A stretch of DNA of 64,000 nucleotides from an uncultured Bdellovibrionales bacterium (GTDB lineage: Bacteria > Bdellovibrionota > Bdellovibrionia > Bdellovibrionales > UBA1609): positions 124,001-188,000 of the forward strand of contig CAILEP010000022.1 in assembly GCA_903833275.1 (NCBI GenBank). The letters are read 5' to 3'. Position 1 is the stretch's first letter; the number at the start of each line of letters is the position of its first letter. Below, piece by piece: positions 55,876 through 64,000 of this stretch. The position numbers and the translations under genes were made by a program. The notes below the pieces were generated by a model. The model was given only the letters and a program-made list of their open reading frames with translations, had not been told where the DNA came from and made no database searches.

Positions 55876-57168
55876 ATGAATTTAAAGTTCTCAGCTTTCA
55901 CTATTTTTTTGGTGACGCTCGCGAGCGCGGCACTCACCATGTCTTTTCTTAGTTCGTGCGGCTCATCGTCCACCACGACGACTGCTGCCGCAGTCGATTA
56001 CACGTGCCATGCTTATGCCGGCACGACGATTACTGCGACCGCGGCCAATCAAACTCACATCAATGTGGGTTGCCATTATACAAACGAGCCCTGCGTCTCT
56101 GTCACAATTTGTGAACCAGGCACTGCGAACTGCCAGACCATTAACGACATTCTTCTCGATACCGGCAGCTACGGCCTCAGACTGTTTTCATGCACGCACT
56201 CATTGACCTTACCGTCGATCGCACCCACCGCTGGCCACGAACTCGCCGAAATTGTCGGCTATGCCGACGGGTCGTGCGACTGGGGCCCTGTTAAATTAGC
56301 CGATGTCGTAATCGGCACGACCGAAAAGGCCTTAAACGTTCCGATTCACATTATCGACTATAGCTACACGGGCAAACCGTCGGCTGCCCAAACCGGGTTC
56401 AATTGCACAGGCCTCGATTACAGCCCGAGCCAAGCTGGCTTTAACGGGATACTTGGAGTTGGCCTTGCGACCACCGATTGCGGCACCAGTTGTTCGAGCT
56501 CGAGCGCGAACGGTGAGTATTTTTCTTGCGCGTCGGGGGTCTGCACCGGCACCGCGACCCCGAACGACACTTTGCACCAGGTGACAAACCCCGTTGCTAA
56601 AATGCCGACCAATAACAATGGTGTCATTCTTAGTTTTGGCTCGGTTGCCTTAGGTGGCGCCACGAGTCTTGTTGGCACGCTCACCTTGGGTATCAACACT
56701 TCCGCTGGCAATAACACCTCGACCGCGGCTCGCGCCTATAACACAAACGGCAACGCTGAATTCAATACCACCTACGGCGGCACTCTCATGGCAACATCAT
56801 TTATCGACAGCGGCTCTAACACCTATGCCTTCCCCAACATCGGCAGCGCCATTACGGCCTGCGGTTCAAACACAATCTCACCAGGCTTCTACTGCCCGGC
56901 AGTTAGAACCGGTTTTTCAGCGACTCAAGCCGGTGTCAGCAATGGCACGTCGCACGCAACGCCATTTAACGTTGCAAACGCAGCCGCTGAATTAAGCCCG
57001 TCAAATCCGAATATGATTTTTGACGATCTCGCCTCAAGCCTACCCTCTGTCGCCTCGTCGAATTATTTTGATTGGGGCTTTCCATTTTTTATTGGTAAGA
57101 CAGTCTACTCAAGCGTCGGTACGTCATTGACGCTACTCGGGACACCTGCGCCCTTTTGGGCTTGGTAA
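55876..57168 (+). CDS. DUF3443 lipoprotein with pepsin-like aspartic site pair
   Basis: A lipobox LSSC puts Cys28 at the anchor. The chain matches DUF3443: EPCVSVTICEPGTANCQTI, NGILGVGLATTDCG, DNNGV-like TNNNGVILSF, FDWGFPFFIGKTV near the end. Two motifs LLDTGSYGLRL (Asp95) and FIDSGSNTYAF (Asp311) are spaced like the two catalytic Asp of pepsin-fold enzymes. Ten or more cysteines are present. It may be a periplasmic or surface aspartic peptidase, or a binding relative. It forms a two-gene unit with DUF2844. Confidence 0.85.
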   Translation: MNLKFSAFTIFLVTLASAALTMSFLSSCGSSSTTTTAAAVDYTCHAYAGTTITATAANQTHINVGCHYTNEPCVSVTICEPGTANCQTINDILLDTGSYGLRLFSCTHSLTLPSIAPTAGHELAEIVGYADGSCDWGPVKLADVVIGTTEKALNVPIHIIDYSYTGKPSAAQTGFNCTGLDYSPSQAGFNGILGVGLATTDCGTSCSSSSANGEYFSCASGVCTGTATPNDTLHQVTNPVAKMPTNNNGVILSFGSVALGGATSLVGTLTLGINTSAGNNTSTAARAYNTNGNAEFNTTYGGTLMATSFIDSGSNTYAFPNIGSAITACGSNTISPGFYCPAVRTGFSATQAGVSNGTSHATPFNVANAAAELSPSNPNMIFDDLASSLPSVASSNYFDWGFPFFIGKTVYSSVGTSLTLLGTPAPFWAW

Positions 57169-57173
57169 AACCC

Positions 57174-57590
57174 TTAGCGCATCTTGAATTCAAACCGTTC
57201 TGACTTACCATGCTTCTTCTCTCGAACTTCGACCTCAAGCACCGTGGCCGGCCTGAGTGGCTCAACAATTTTGTAGGCCGCTGGGCCGCCTTTGGCGCTC
57301 GTATCACTCACCAAGTGCAAGTCGAGTCGTTGATTAGGCCCCGTCACACTTCGACCGAAAATCACCAGTTCTTCGGGCCGGTACTGTACTAAGCTTTTAC
57401 CAGCCCCTTTGACATGAATGCTGCTGTCGCCGGGCGAAATCTCAATTGTAAAAAGCTTGCCGCTTTGTCGCATCAATTGCGTATCAGGGGGCGCAAGCTC
57501 ATCGGTTTCAGGCCCCCCAAAAACATTTGAGCTGCACAAAACCACAACAGCCAGCAAACAAAAAAAAGACGCAGCATTCAAAAGTTTCAT
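57174..57590 (-). CDS. Small secreted protein of unknown function
   Basis: ATG 57590 starts a signal peptide with hydrophobic FFCLLAVVVLC; cleavage near VFG-GP or a lipobox at VLC are both possible. The mature part (about 110 residues) is beta-like and basic at the end. It follows the CBS gene by 4 bases and may be translated with it. No family recognised. Confidence 0.55.
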   Translation of the reverse strand: MKLLNAASFFCLLAVVVLCSSNVFGGPETDELAPPDTQLMRQSGKLFTIEISPGDSSIHVKGAGKSLVQYRPEELVIFGRSVTGPNQRLDLHLVSDTSAKGGPAAYKIVEPLRPATVLEVEVREKKHGKSERFEFKMR

Positions 57591-57594
57591 AAAA

Positions 57595-58110
57595 TTAAAT
57601 CCCCGCTTGGCTAAGGGTCGAAGCGACGCTACCAATCGGCGAATTGTAAGCAAACCCTTCTACCTCTTCGAAAACACTTTCAGTTCTATCATCGAGAATA
57701 TCGACAAGCACCTGCAATAGATCTTCATGGGTTACAATGCCAACCATTTTATAATCATCATCGACCACTAACACCGCCGAAATCTTTTTATCTATCATCA
57801 AGTGGGCCACGCTCTTAAGATCCGTCGACGCATCGACCGATTTTACCGGCTGGGTCATGTAATCACGAACCAAAGCCTCACCTTCAAATTCGGCTTGCAT
57901 AACGTAATTTGAGTCGTAACTTGTATCGGTTCTCATAGCTCGTTGAAAATCGCGATCAGATATAATCCCCACCAAATCGCCGCGGTCATCGACCACCGGT
58001 AAATGTCGTATCTCTAGCCGGACCATTTTCTTATAGGCCGAACCGAGGTCCTCCGTCCAATGCGCAGTGACAATATCGTCTGACATAATTTGATCAACTT
58101 TGATGCTCAT
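57595..58110 (-). CDS. CBS-domain pair protein
   Basis: Two tandem CBS domains: the first in residues 8-60 (MSDDIVTAHWTEDL.., RHLPVVDDRGDLVGIISDRD), the second in about 82-140 (MTQPVKSVDASTDLKSVAHLM, AVLVVDDDYKMVGIVTHEDLL). Such pairs bind AMP, ATP or SAM and control other proteins. No catalytic domain is attached. Confidence 0.92.
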   Translation of the reverse strand: MSIKVDQIMSDDIVTAHWTEDLGSAYKKMVRLEIRHLPVVDDRGDLVGIISDRDFQRAMRTDTSYDSNYVMQAEFEGEALVRDYMTQPVKSVDASTDLKSVAHLMIDKKISAVLVVDDDYKMVGIVTHEDLLQVLVDILDDRTESVFEEVEGFAYNSPIGSVASTLSQAGI

Positions 58111-58284
58111 GGCGCCCTCCTTTATTGGCTACTAATACCACCTCTATGAGGTGCATATTTTATGCCGCCTCCATCCCCAGTTATGGCGTGTCTCCAGGGT
58201 CGATCGATCAAGCGACGCGACTAAATGACCCAACCTTGGGGCCAAAAAGTAACACCGAAAAAACTTCTATGCTAAGCTCGACCC

Positions 58285-59022
58285 ATGTATAAAATTGCGA
58301 CTTTTTTTGTTTTTCTGCTCTTTTTGTCACCGTTGGCCCACGCGCAATACCAAAGGCAAAATTGGTGGGCCCTGGGTTACGACTTTACTCAAATTAAAAT
58401 CAATGAACTTAAATCAACTGAAATTGGCCATATCCCAACTCTTGATCTCGAGCTGGGCGTCAGCTTTTCGCCGACGACCGCCTTCGCGATTCGCGGGGTC
58501 TACGGCGAGAACAGCTTAACTTTTCAAGGCACCACCCTCAACGGCATTCAAGTCGATCAACTCGCTACCGTTCGAAAGTTTGATTTGCGCGGCGATGTCA
58601 TCTACATGTTCACAGAATATTTTTTTAATATCGGCTATGCCACTCGAAATTTATACGACAGTGTCCCGCAACAACCATCGCGCGATTCGCAAATTCACTT
58701 TTTACCGATTGGCGTAACCTATTGGGCTTACCCTTACTACCTGAAAGCCGAATATCGCCGTTGGCTATCAGCCGAAGAAAATGTGAAGGCCTCCGAGTTG
58801 GGTGGCGGTCGCCAAGACGTCAGTCTCAAGCAAAATGATGGCAATGGCTATTCGTTCGAGGTCGGCTATTTGATTCAGCGACCTCTTGGAGTAAAATTAT
58901 CACTTCAGTGGGAGCACTGGCATGTCGATGGCTCGAATTCGCAGAATGATTTCGTCGAAAACCTGAGCGAGCCCGACCAAACCATTACTGAAACAACTTT
59001 GGGCCTTGGCCTTATTTTTTGA
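58285..59022 (+). CDS. Outer-membrane beta-barrel protein
   Basis: A signal peptide (to about AHA-Q) is followed by about 225 residues of strands with NWWALGYDFTQIKI, FFNIGYATRNLYD and YLKAEYRRW, ending GLGLIF with a terminal Phe, the BAM signal. Function unknown. It could be expressed from the 174-bp gap upstream shared with the CBS gene. Confidence 0.75.
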   Translation: MYKIATFFVFLLFLSPLAHAQYQRQNWWALGYDFTQIKINELKSTEIGHIPTLDLELGVSFSPTTAFAIRGVYGENSLTFQGTTLNGIQVDQLATVRKFDLRGDVIYMFTEYFFNIGYATRNLYDSVPQQPSRDSQIHFLPIGVTYWAYPYYLKAEYRRWLSAEENVKASELGGGRQDVSLKQNDGNGYSFEVGYLIQRPLGVKLSLQWEHWHVDGSNSQNDFVENLSEPDQTITETTLGLGLIF

Positions 59023-59048
59023 AAAATATTGCAATTTAGACTCGTGCC

Positions 59049-60510
59049 CTAGAATCCGAGCGGCACGACATACCCGACCGCAACCCCGGCCCAAACAACC
59101 TGCGCTGAATTAATGGTGACATTGGTTTGCAATAAATTGCCGATCACATTCTCCCACGTGTTGCGTGGCACTTCGACATTTCGCTCGTACAATCGCACGA
59201 GCCACCTTTGCGATATGTATTTCATTATGCCAATCTCTTCAGCAAAAGTTATGTGCGCATTGTTATCAACATACGTCGTGCCACCGGCAGTGGTCGATAT
59301 TTGGTCGAACGCAAAAATTGGTAAAATATTAAAATAAAAATTCCAACTTCTTGAGCCATAGTTAAAGCTCGGCCCCCAGCCCACGTCGGTGTGAAGTCGG
59401 TGAAAGGTCTGGCCCGAGATCCCCAAGACTGTTTCAAATTTTTCGTTAGCGTAACTGAAGCTCGCGGTCGGTACGAAACTGGTTCGAAACGACCAGGTGT
59501 CGCGATCGATCGGTGGCAAAATTCTCCGCAAACTAATCGCAGAGACAACAGTGAAGGCTTCACCCAAAGGGCCATCCAGAGCCTGGGAAGTGGCCGGCGC
59601 ACTAACGCCGTTGATGGTAAAATTTGTTGTGGCACTTCCGAAATCAATAAACACGGTATTCGGCAACCAATAAAATAGGTTGCTCGTGTCAGCCACCCAA
59701 CCCACGCGACTCGCAGTTTTCAATTCTTGCTCTTTAAAAGAATAGCTTTTCGCCTCGTTAGCCCCGGCGTCTCGAACATCGTCGAGATGACCCTTTACGG
59801 TCACGACTTTTTTATCAATGCTAATCTGCGAAAAAAAATATCTTGTCTACCTTAGCTTCAAAAAAAATACGGTTGCGATTTGCAGATAGATCCTGGCTCT
59901 CAAAATCAAACCCCTGCGTATCGAACTTTTCGACCGTTTGCCCAAAAGGTAAAATCTCATAGTTAGGGAAGTCATTTCGCAATTTTTCTTCAAGATGCGC
60001 GCCCACTTCATCCGAAAGATTGGCGTGCGCGAAAAGCGGTGGTGCGATAGCAAGGGTCTTTCTTTGGCTGATCGCCTTCGACGGCGGGCGCACTCCTGCA
60101 CTGTTTGCAAATTGAACAGCATAATCTGGGTGAAACTGCCACGCATGACCTGAAACAAAATCGGTCACCCAACCAATTGGCGCCAAGCTAAGATACATTA
60201 GGTTACCAAAAAAGCTTCGCCCCCAGCGATAATCACCATTAAGCTCGATGGCTTTCTTGCTTTCACCCAGCCGGACTAAGATCTCGTCGTGGTGCGCTGA
60301 CTTAACTTTAACCAACACCGGCGTTTCGCCTTCATTTTTGCCTTTGTAGAAAACCGCCGCACCCGGAGGTTCACTTTTAACCAAGACCACCTGATCTTTA
60401 TCGATTATTGTGGCGCAACCCGAAAGCCAACCGAGACCTGCGCATAGGGCGATCGGCAACGTGCAACCATTGGCAAACCTTAAAAAATATGAGTTTTTAT
60501 ATTTAGACAT
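59049..60510 (-). pseudogene. PEGA-type lipoprotein plus barrel, broken at a T8 run
   Basis: Two open frames, 59821-60510 (lipoprotein with WLSGC lipobox and PEGA-like SEPPGAAVFYKGKNEGETPVLV) and 59049-59804 plus a few codons upstream (strand-rich, ending VVPLGF), meet at eight T in the coding strand (59831-59838). Removing one T turns KIFFFAD-stop into KIFFSQISIDKKVV running on, and the whole becomes 486 residues. Such PEGA-lipoprotein proteins anchor surface structures. Sequencing error, slip-controlled switching or decay are all possible. Confidence 0.6.
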
Positions 60511-60582
60511 TTCTCATTCAGTCTGCCGATGGTTTTGCCGAAAATAAATCAAATAAACCTCGAATCTGAATAGGGCCACTCG

Positions 60583-61512
60583 ATGAAAGTCTGGCTGAAG
60601 CGCAAATTGAAAAATAGTGAGAACGTAGACCCTCGGCTCCGCCAGATTTTGGATGAGGCCAACGCCGTCATCTATGGCAAAGCCGACGAACTGCAACTTG
60701 CCCTTACTTGTTTTCTCGCGGATGGCCACCTGCTGGTAGAAGACACACCCGGCGTGGGCAAAACGACGTTCGTCTCTTGTCTTGCCCAGCTTCTCGGCCT
60801 GAAAATGAATCGCATTCAATTTACCAACGACCTACTGCCCGGCGATGTACTCGGCTCTTCGATTTTCAACGAAGTCGATCGCAAATTTCATTTTCACCCG
60901 GGTGCTGTTTTTGCCGAAATGGTTCTCGGTGATGAACTCAATCGCGCCAATCCAAAAACGCAAAGTGCTTTTTTGCAGGCGATGGAAGAGCGTCGCGTCA
61001 CCATTGATGGGCACAGCCACACTTTACCACCTCCATTTTTAATTGTGTGCACCCAAAACCCTCAAACACAAATCGGGACTTACCCTTTGCCCGAATCACA
61101 ACTCGATCGTTTTATGCTTCGCCTTTCATTGGGTTACCCCGACACCGAGTCCGAGACACAGATGCTCGCTGCCGAAAACCCACGGCTTCGAATCATGAAG
61201 TTGAAGCCAGTCCTAAACGCTTTCGACTTCATGGAGCTACAAAAAAAATCCCAGCTGACCACTGTCGCTCTGCCCGTCATCAAGTACGTCCAAAGCTTAC
61301 TAGCCCATTCTCGAACCAGTGGCTCAGGGCTCTCACCTCGCGCGGGCATTCTTATACTTCAAGCGGCACGTAGCTGGGCATTTCTTGATGGTCGCGATTT
61401 TGTCTTGCCAGAAGATATCCAAACACTTGCACCGTTTGTTTTTGATCACCGCTTACCGACCTCATCGCAAATAAACTCGACGCAACTTTTAAAGTCCGTG
61501 CCGGTGCCGTGA
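60583..61512 (+). CDS. MoxR-family AAA ATPase
   Basis: Walker A EDTPGVGKTT (residues 53-62), Walker B LGDELNRA, sensor and Arg-finger region in PESQLDRFMLRLSLGYP, all standard for MoxR. The family acts as chaperone with DUF58 and VWA proteins. It opens the moxR-DUF58-tgpA operon, overlapping DUF58 by four bases (GTGA). Confidence 0.93.
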   Translation: MKVWLKRKLKNSENVDPRLRQILDEANAVIYGKADELQLALTCFLADGHLLVEDTPGVGKTTFVSCLAQLLGLKMNRIQFTNDLLPGDVLGSSIFNEVDRKFHFHPGAVFAEMVLGDELNRANPKTQSAFLQAMEERRVTIDGHSHTLPPPFLIVCTQNPQTQIGTYPLPESQLDRFMLRLSLGYPDTESETQMLAAENPRLRIMKLKPVLNAFDFMELQKKSQLTTVALPVIKYVQSLLAHSRTSGSGLSPRAGILILQAARSWAFLDGRDFVLPEDIQTLAPFVFDHRLPTSSQINSTQLLKSVPVP

Positions 61513-62405
61513 AGAAGCTCTTCGGAAAGCGGCAGCGAATTTACATTTTCCCAAATTTGTACGGCTTCATTGGCTTCGCCATGTTTTTGATTATGCTCGC
61601 CGCCGGCGCCACTTATCAAAATAACCTAGTTTTCATGATGGCTTTTCTATGCATTAGCCTAGGCCTCGTTGTCATTTTACAAACGGCCCGCAACCTTCGC
61701 GATTTAGAGCCTCTCGCCCTTTACGTCGAATCGTATTTTGCGAATGAATCCACCCGGGCCGTACTCAGCTTGACCAACAAATCAGCTGACCCGAAAATCA
61801 ATCTAGAAATACTGGCCGAATTCTCTGCCGAGCACAACCCCGCCACCAAGCTGGTCTGTCTATTTGATGTTTCAAGTCTCGAAAAACTTTCGACCAACTC
61901 CTTCAACACAGATGTTATGTTACCCAGTGGCCGAGGCCGGTATCTTCTGCGCCGAATTCGGATGAGCAGCACAGCCCCTTACGGGCTCTTTCGCGCCTGG
62001 ATCTACAAAGACCTCAAAACAGATTTTATAGTTTACCCTGCCGCCATCGGCCAGCGCGATCTACCGCAAGCCCAAACGGCACTTGGCGACGATTTCTCTG
62101 GCCACAAACCGTACACCCCGGGCGACCCAATGGGCCGAATCGACTGGAAGGTCTACTCGCGCCGAAAAGAATATTTCATTAAACAATTTCAAGATGGTTC
62201 CAACCCGAGGCTCAATTTTTTTCTTAAAGATGCGGCCGTCGAAAACCCCGAGTCTCACCTCTCACAACTGACTCTTTGGATCAATGAAGCCCACACCAAA
62301 CAGTATGATTTCAGTCTAGAAACAAAAAGCTTTAACAGTGGGTTTGGTTGCGACAAAGCGCACTTACACCGCTGCCTGACGGAGCTTGCATTATGGCCCG
62401 TATAA
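61509..62405 (+). CDS. DUF58 membrane protein
   Basis: Two N-terminal helices, then the DUF58 motif YTPGDPMGRIDWKVYSRRKEYFIKQF near 200, a von Willebrand-like surface. DUF58 proteins work with MoxR ATPases. Starts GTG overlapping the moxR stop; its end overlaps tgpA by 13 bases. Confidence 0.92.
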   Translation: MKKLFGKRQRIYIFPNLYGFIGFAMFLIMLAAGATYQNNLVFMMAFLCISLGLVVILQTARNLRDLEPLALYVESYFANESTRAVLSLTNKSADPKINLEILAEFSAEHNPATKLVCLFDVSSLEKLSTNSFNTDVMLPSGRGRYLLRRIRMSSTAPYGLFRAWIYKDLKTDFIVYPAAIGQRDLPQAQTALGDDFSGHKPYTPGDPMGRIDWKVYSRRKEYFIKQFQDGSNPRLNFFLKDAAVENPESHLSQLTLWINEAHTKQYDFSLETKSFNSGFGCDKAHLHRCLTELALWPV

Positions 62406-64000
62406 ATCCGTTTAGCGCCCAAAACCAATATCAATTGCGGCCAATGCTATTTACGATCTTTCTGACCACCACGCTGCCGCACGTTTTTGAAATCCCAACC
62501 TGGGTTACTATCGTGATGACTTGTATTACTGTCTGGTCATTCTTTGTCATTCGGCAAATCACCCGCCCCGCACCGCCGTGGCTCTTGGGCTTAACGAGTC
62601 TCGTTTTTACCGTGACAGTTTATGCCCAATTTAGAACTTTACTCGGCCCCGATTCGGCCACGCCACTCCTCTTGCTTCTGGCCGCTCTCAAAATGCAAGA
62701 AATTAGAAAGCTTCGTGATGCAATTATCTTTTTGTTTATATGCACCCTCATCGTTATGTACTACCTACTCTATTCTCAAACCCTTCTTGCCACTGTCTAC
62801 ATGATTGCAAATTTAATATTAATCGCCACGGCGTTTATGGTGATTCATTCTCCACCCGATAAGGTAAAAGAAGTGATTCGCTCGAGCCCTCGTCTCGTAA
62901 CAAAAGACCTTTTGCTAAGCTTGCCTCTCTTTTTGGCCTTCTTTTTTCTGTTTCCAAGATTTTCAACACCTTGGGGTCGCTATTTCTCAGAACCCAAGGG
63001 CTCGGTTGGTTTTTCAGATTTTGTTCGGCCGGGTGATTTTGCAAAGCTTGTCGAATCCGATGACCCAGCTTTTCGAGTAAGCTTTCCGGAAAACATTCAA
63101 ACCCGAATGGTTGCACGAGCCAACCAATTCTACTGGCGCGGAGTCTCTCTTGATCAAACCGACGGCTGGGGCTGGGGCCACCACCCCACAAAAGACGACA
63201 ATTTACCGGTCGCAGTTGAGCCTCTGCAAACCCACTCGCCAACCAATAGAATATTCCAATACTATCTGACCCTTGAGCCCAAATACGATCGGCAAATGTT
63301 CACTCTCGAAAGCACAAGATCTTTGGATTGGGTACGGCCCGACCAGCACAATCCAATACTAAAATTGAAAGACAACGTTTACAAAACAGCCTGGCCCAAT
63401 ATCGCTCGGGTGCAGTACGTTGGCCAAGCACTCGAAATTGGTCAACGCGAGATTTTAGATAAAAATCAAAAACAAATATTCACACGTCTGCCACCGGCAT
63501 TTTCAGAAAAAGCTCGCGAGCTCGCCAAAACACTTACAAAAAATCAGGCCAGTGTCGGCGAAAAGGTTCAGAAGATTCTTAGCTACTATGCCACCATGGG
63601 GTTTCGCTACTCACTTTCAACTCCTGAGATGCCAAATATTGATTCATTTCTATTTGAACAAAAAGTCGGGTTCTGCGAACACTTTGCGGCTAGCTTCGCG
63701 CTGCTTATGCGCTCGGTTGGCGTGCCGGCCCGCATGATTGTGGGTTTTCAAGGCGGCGAGATGAACGATTTCGCCAACTATATTCTCGTTCGCGATAAAG
63801 ACGCTCACACATGGGACGAAGTTTACGACGATAAGCTCGGCTGGATTCGCGTGGACCCAACCTCCGTCATCGGCCGAACGCGAGTATCGCTAGGCCGGCT
63901 GGAGGCCAAAACATATGCCGAACACAATTTGTTGGCCTATGCTTATCACTCGGGGCAAATGCTCTTTGATTCTGTCAATAGTCGCTACACCAGCTATATG
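62393..64000 (+). CDS. TgpA-like membrane transglutaminase, partial
   Basis: The frame is open from ATG 62393 to the end of the window (536 codons). Six or so N-terminal helices are followed by a periplasmic transglutaminase domain with Cys428 (VGFCEHFAASFALLMRSVGV), His472 (DAHTWDEVY) and Asp488 (RVDPT), the complete catalytic triad. This is the DUF3488/TgpA type. The 3' end, with an expected last helix and DUF4129, is beyond the window. Confidence 0.93.
   Translation, partial: MARINPFSAQNQYQLRPMLFTIFLTTTLPHVFEIPTWVTIVMTCITVWSFFVIRQITRPAPPWLLGLTSLVFTVTVYAQFRTLLGPDSATPLLLLLAALKMQEIRKLRDAIIFLFICTLIVMYYLLYSQTLLATVYMIANLILIATAFMVIHSPPDKVKEVIRSSPRLVTKDLLLSLPLFLAFFFLFPRFSTPWGRYFSEPKGSVGFSDFVRPGDFAKLVESDDPAFRVSFPENIQTRMVARANQFYWRGVSLDQTDGWGWGHHPTKDDNLPVAVEPLQTHSPTNRIFQYYLTLEPKYDRQMFTLESTRSLDWVRPDQHNPILKLKDNVYKTAWPNIARVQYVGQALEIGQREILDKNQKQIFTRLPPAFSEKARELAKTLTKNQASVGEKVQKILSYYATMGFRYSLSTPEMPNIDSFLFEQKVGFCEHFAASFALLMRSVGVPARMIVGFQGGEMNDFANYILVRDKDAHTWDEVYDDKLGWIRVDPTSVIGRTRVSLGRLEAKTYAEHNLLAYAYHSGQMLFDSVNSRYTSYM

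Overview
The window looks like chromosomal DNA of a Gram-negative, delta-proteobacterium-like organism, most likely a Bdellovibrionota member. This is inferred from moderate GC content, many outer-membrane barrels and lipoproteins, LPS-type glycosyltransferases, a Ser/Thr kinase next to a GYF/TPR protein and a PilT gene, an astacin protease, and a YajC-SecD-SecF / Tgt-QueA cluster. There is no prophage, insertion sequence or CRISPR array. Genes are dense on both strands, with many 1-80 bp overlaps and many GTG/TTG starts.

Layout. 0-10 kb: the 3' end of gcvP, an ASCH protein, a secreted astacin, a methionine-salvage pair (mtnA, mtnP) split by a transglutaminase-like protein, a radical SAM protein, an MnmC-like methyltransferase and an ABC exporter. 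10-17 kb: ChaN-like and CheY-like proteins, an Rsm22-type ribosome assembly factor, and small secreted proteins, one with a stanniocalcin-like cysteine pattern. 17.5-20.2 kb: a three-gene haem operon (cytochrome b562-like, dihaem lipoprotein, haem-porin). 20-31 kb: Nfu, an amino-acid permease, queC-DUF366, recJ, secF-secD-yajC, tgt-queA. 31.3-32.3 kb: tRNA-Leu(GAG) followed by a tandem array that repeats the tRNA 3' end and carries hairpins with CAGGA(U/A/C)G loops, resembling both E. coli rtT repeats and CsrB-type CsrA sponges. 32-40 kb: a GreA-like factor, YajQ, YkgJ, SelO, an OmpA lipoprotein and MipA, with two copies of a long perfect palindrome used as terminators. 40-46 kb: glycosyltransferases and rfbC-rfbD. 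46-55 kb: a GAF-PAS-PAS histidine kinase, an MFS exporter, a Ser/Thr kinase, a GYF/TPR protein, and pilT with a nonsense codon. 55-64 kb: a DUF2844-DUF3443 pair (DUF3443 has two pepsin-type Asp motifs), a CBS protein, a lipoprotein-barrel gene broken at a T8 run, and a moxR-DUF58-transglutaminase operon running off the end.

How the genes work together. QueC, Tgt and QueA cover three steps of queuosine-tRNA synthesis. SecDF-YajC drives export. The haem operon could form an electron route from periplasm to outer membrane. The MoxR-DUF58-TgpA set is a conserved ATPase / VWA-like / membrane transglutaminase unit. Three genes look broken (15.7 kb barrel, pilT, 59.8 kb lipoprotein). Each is explained by one base change, so sequencing error, phase variation and real decay must be told apart.
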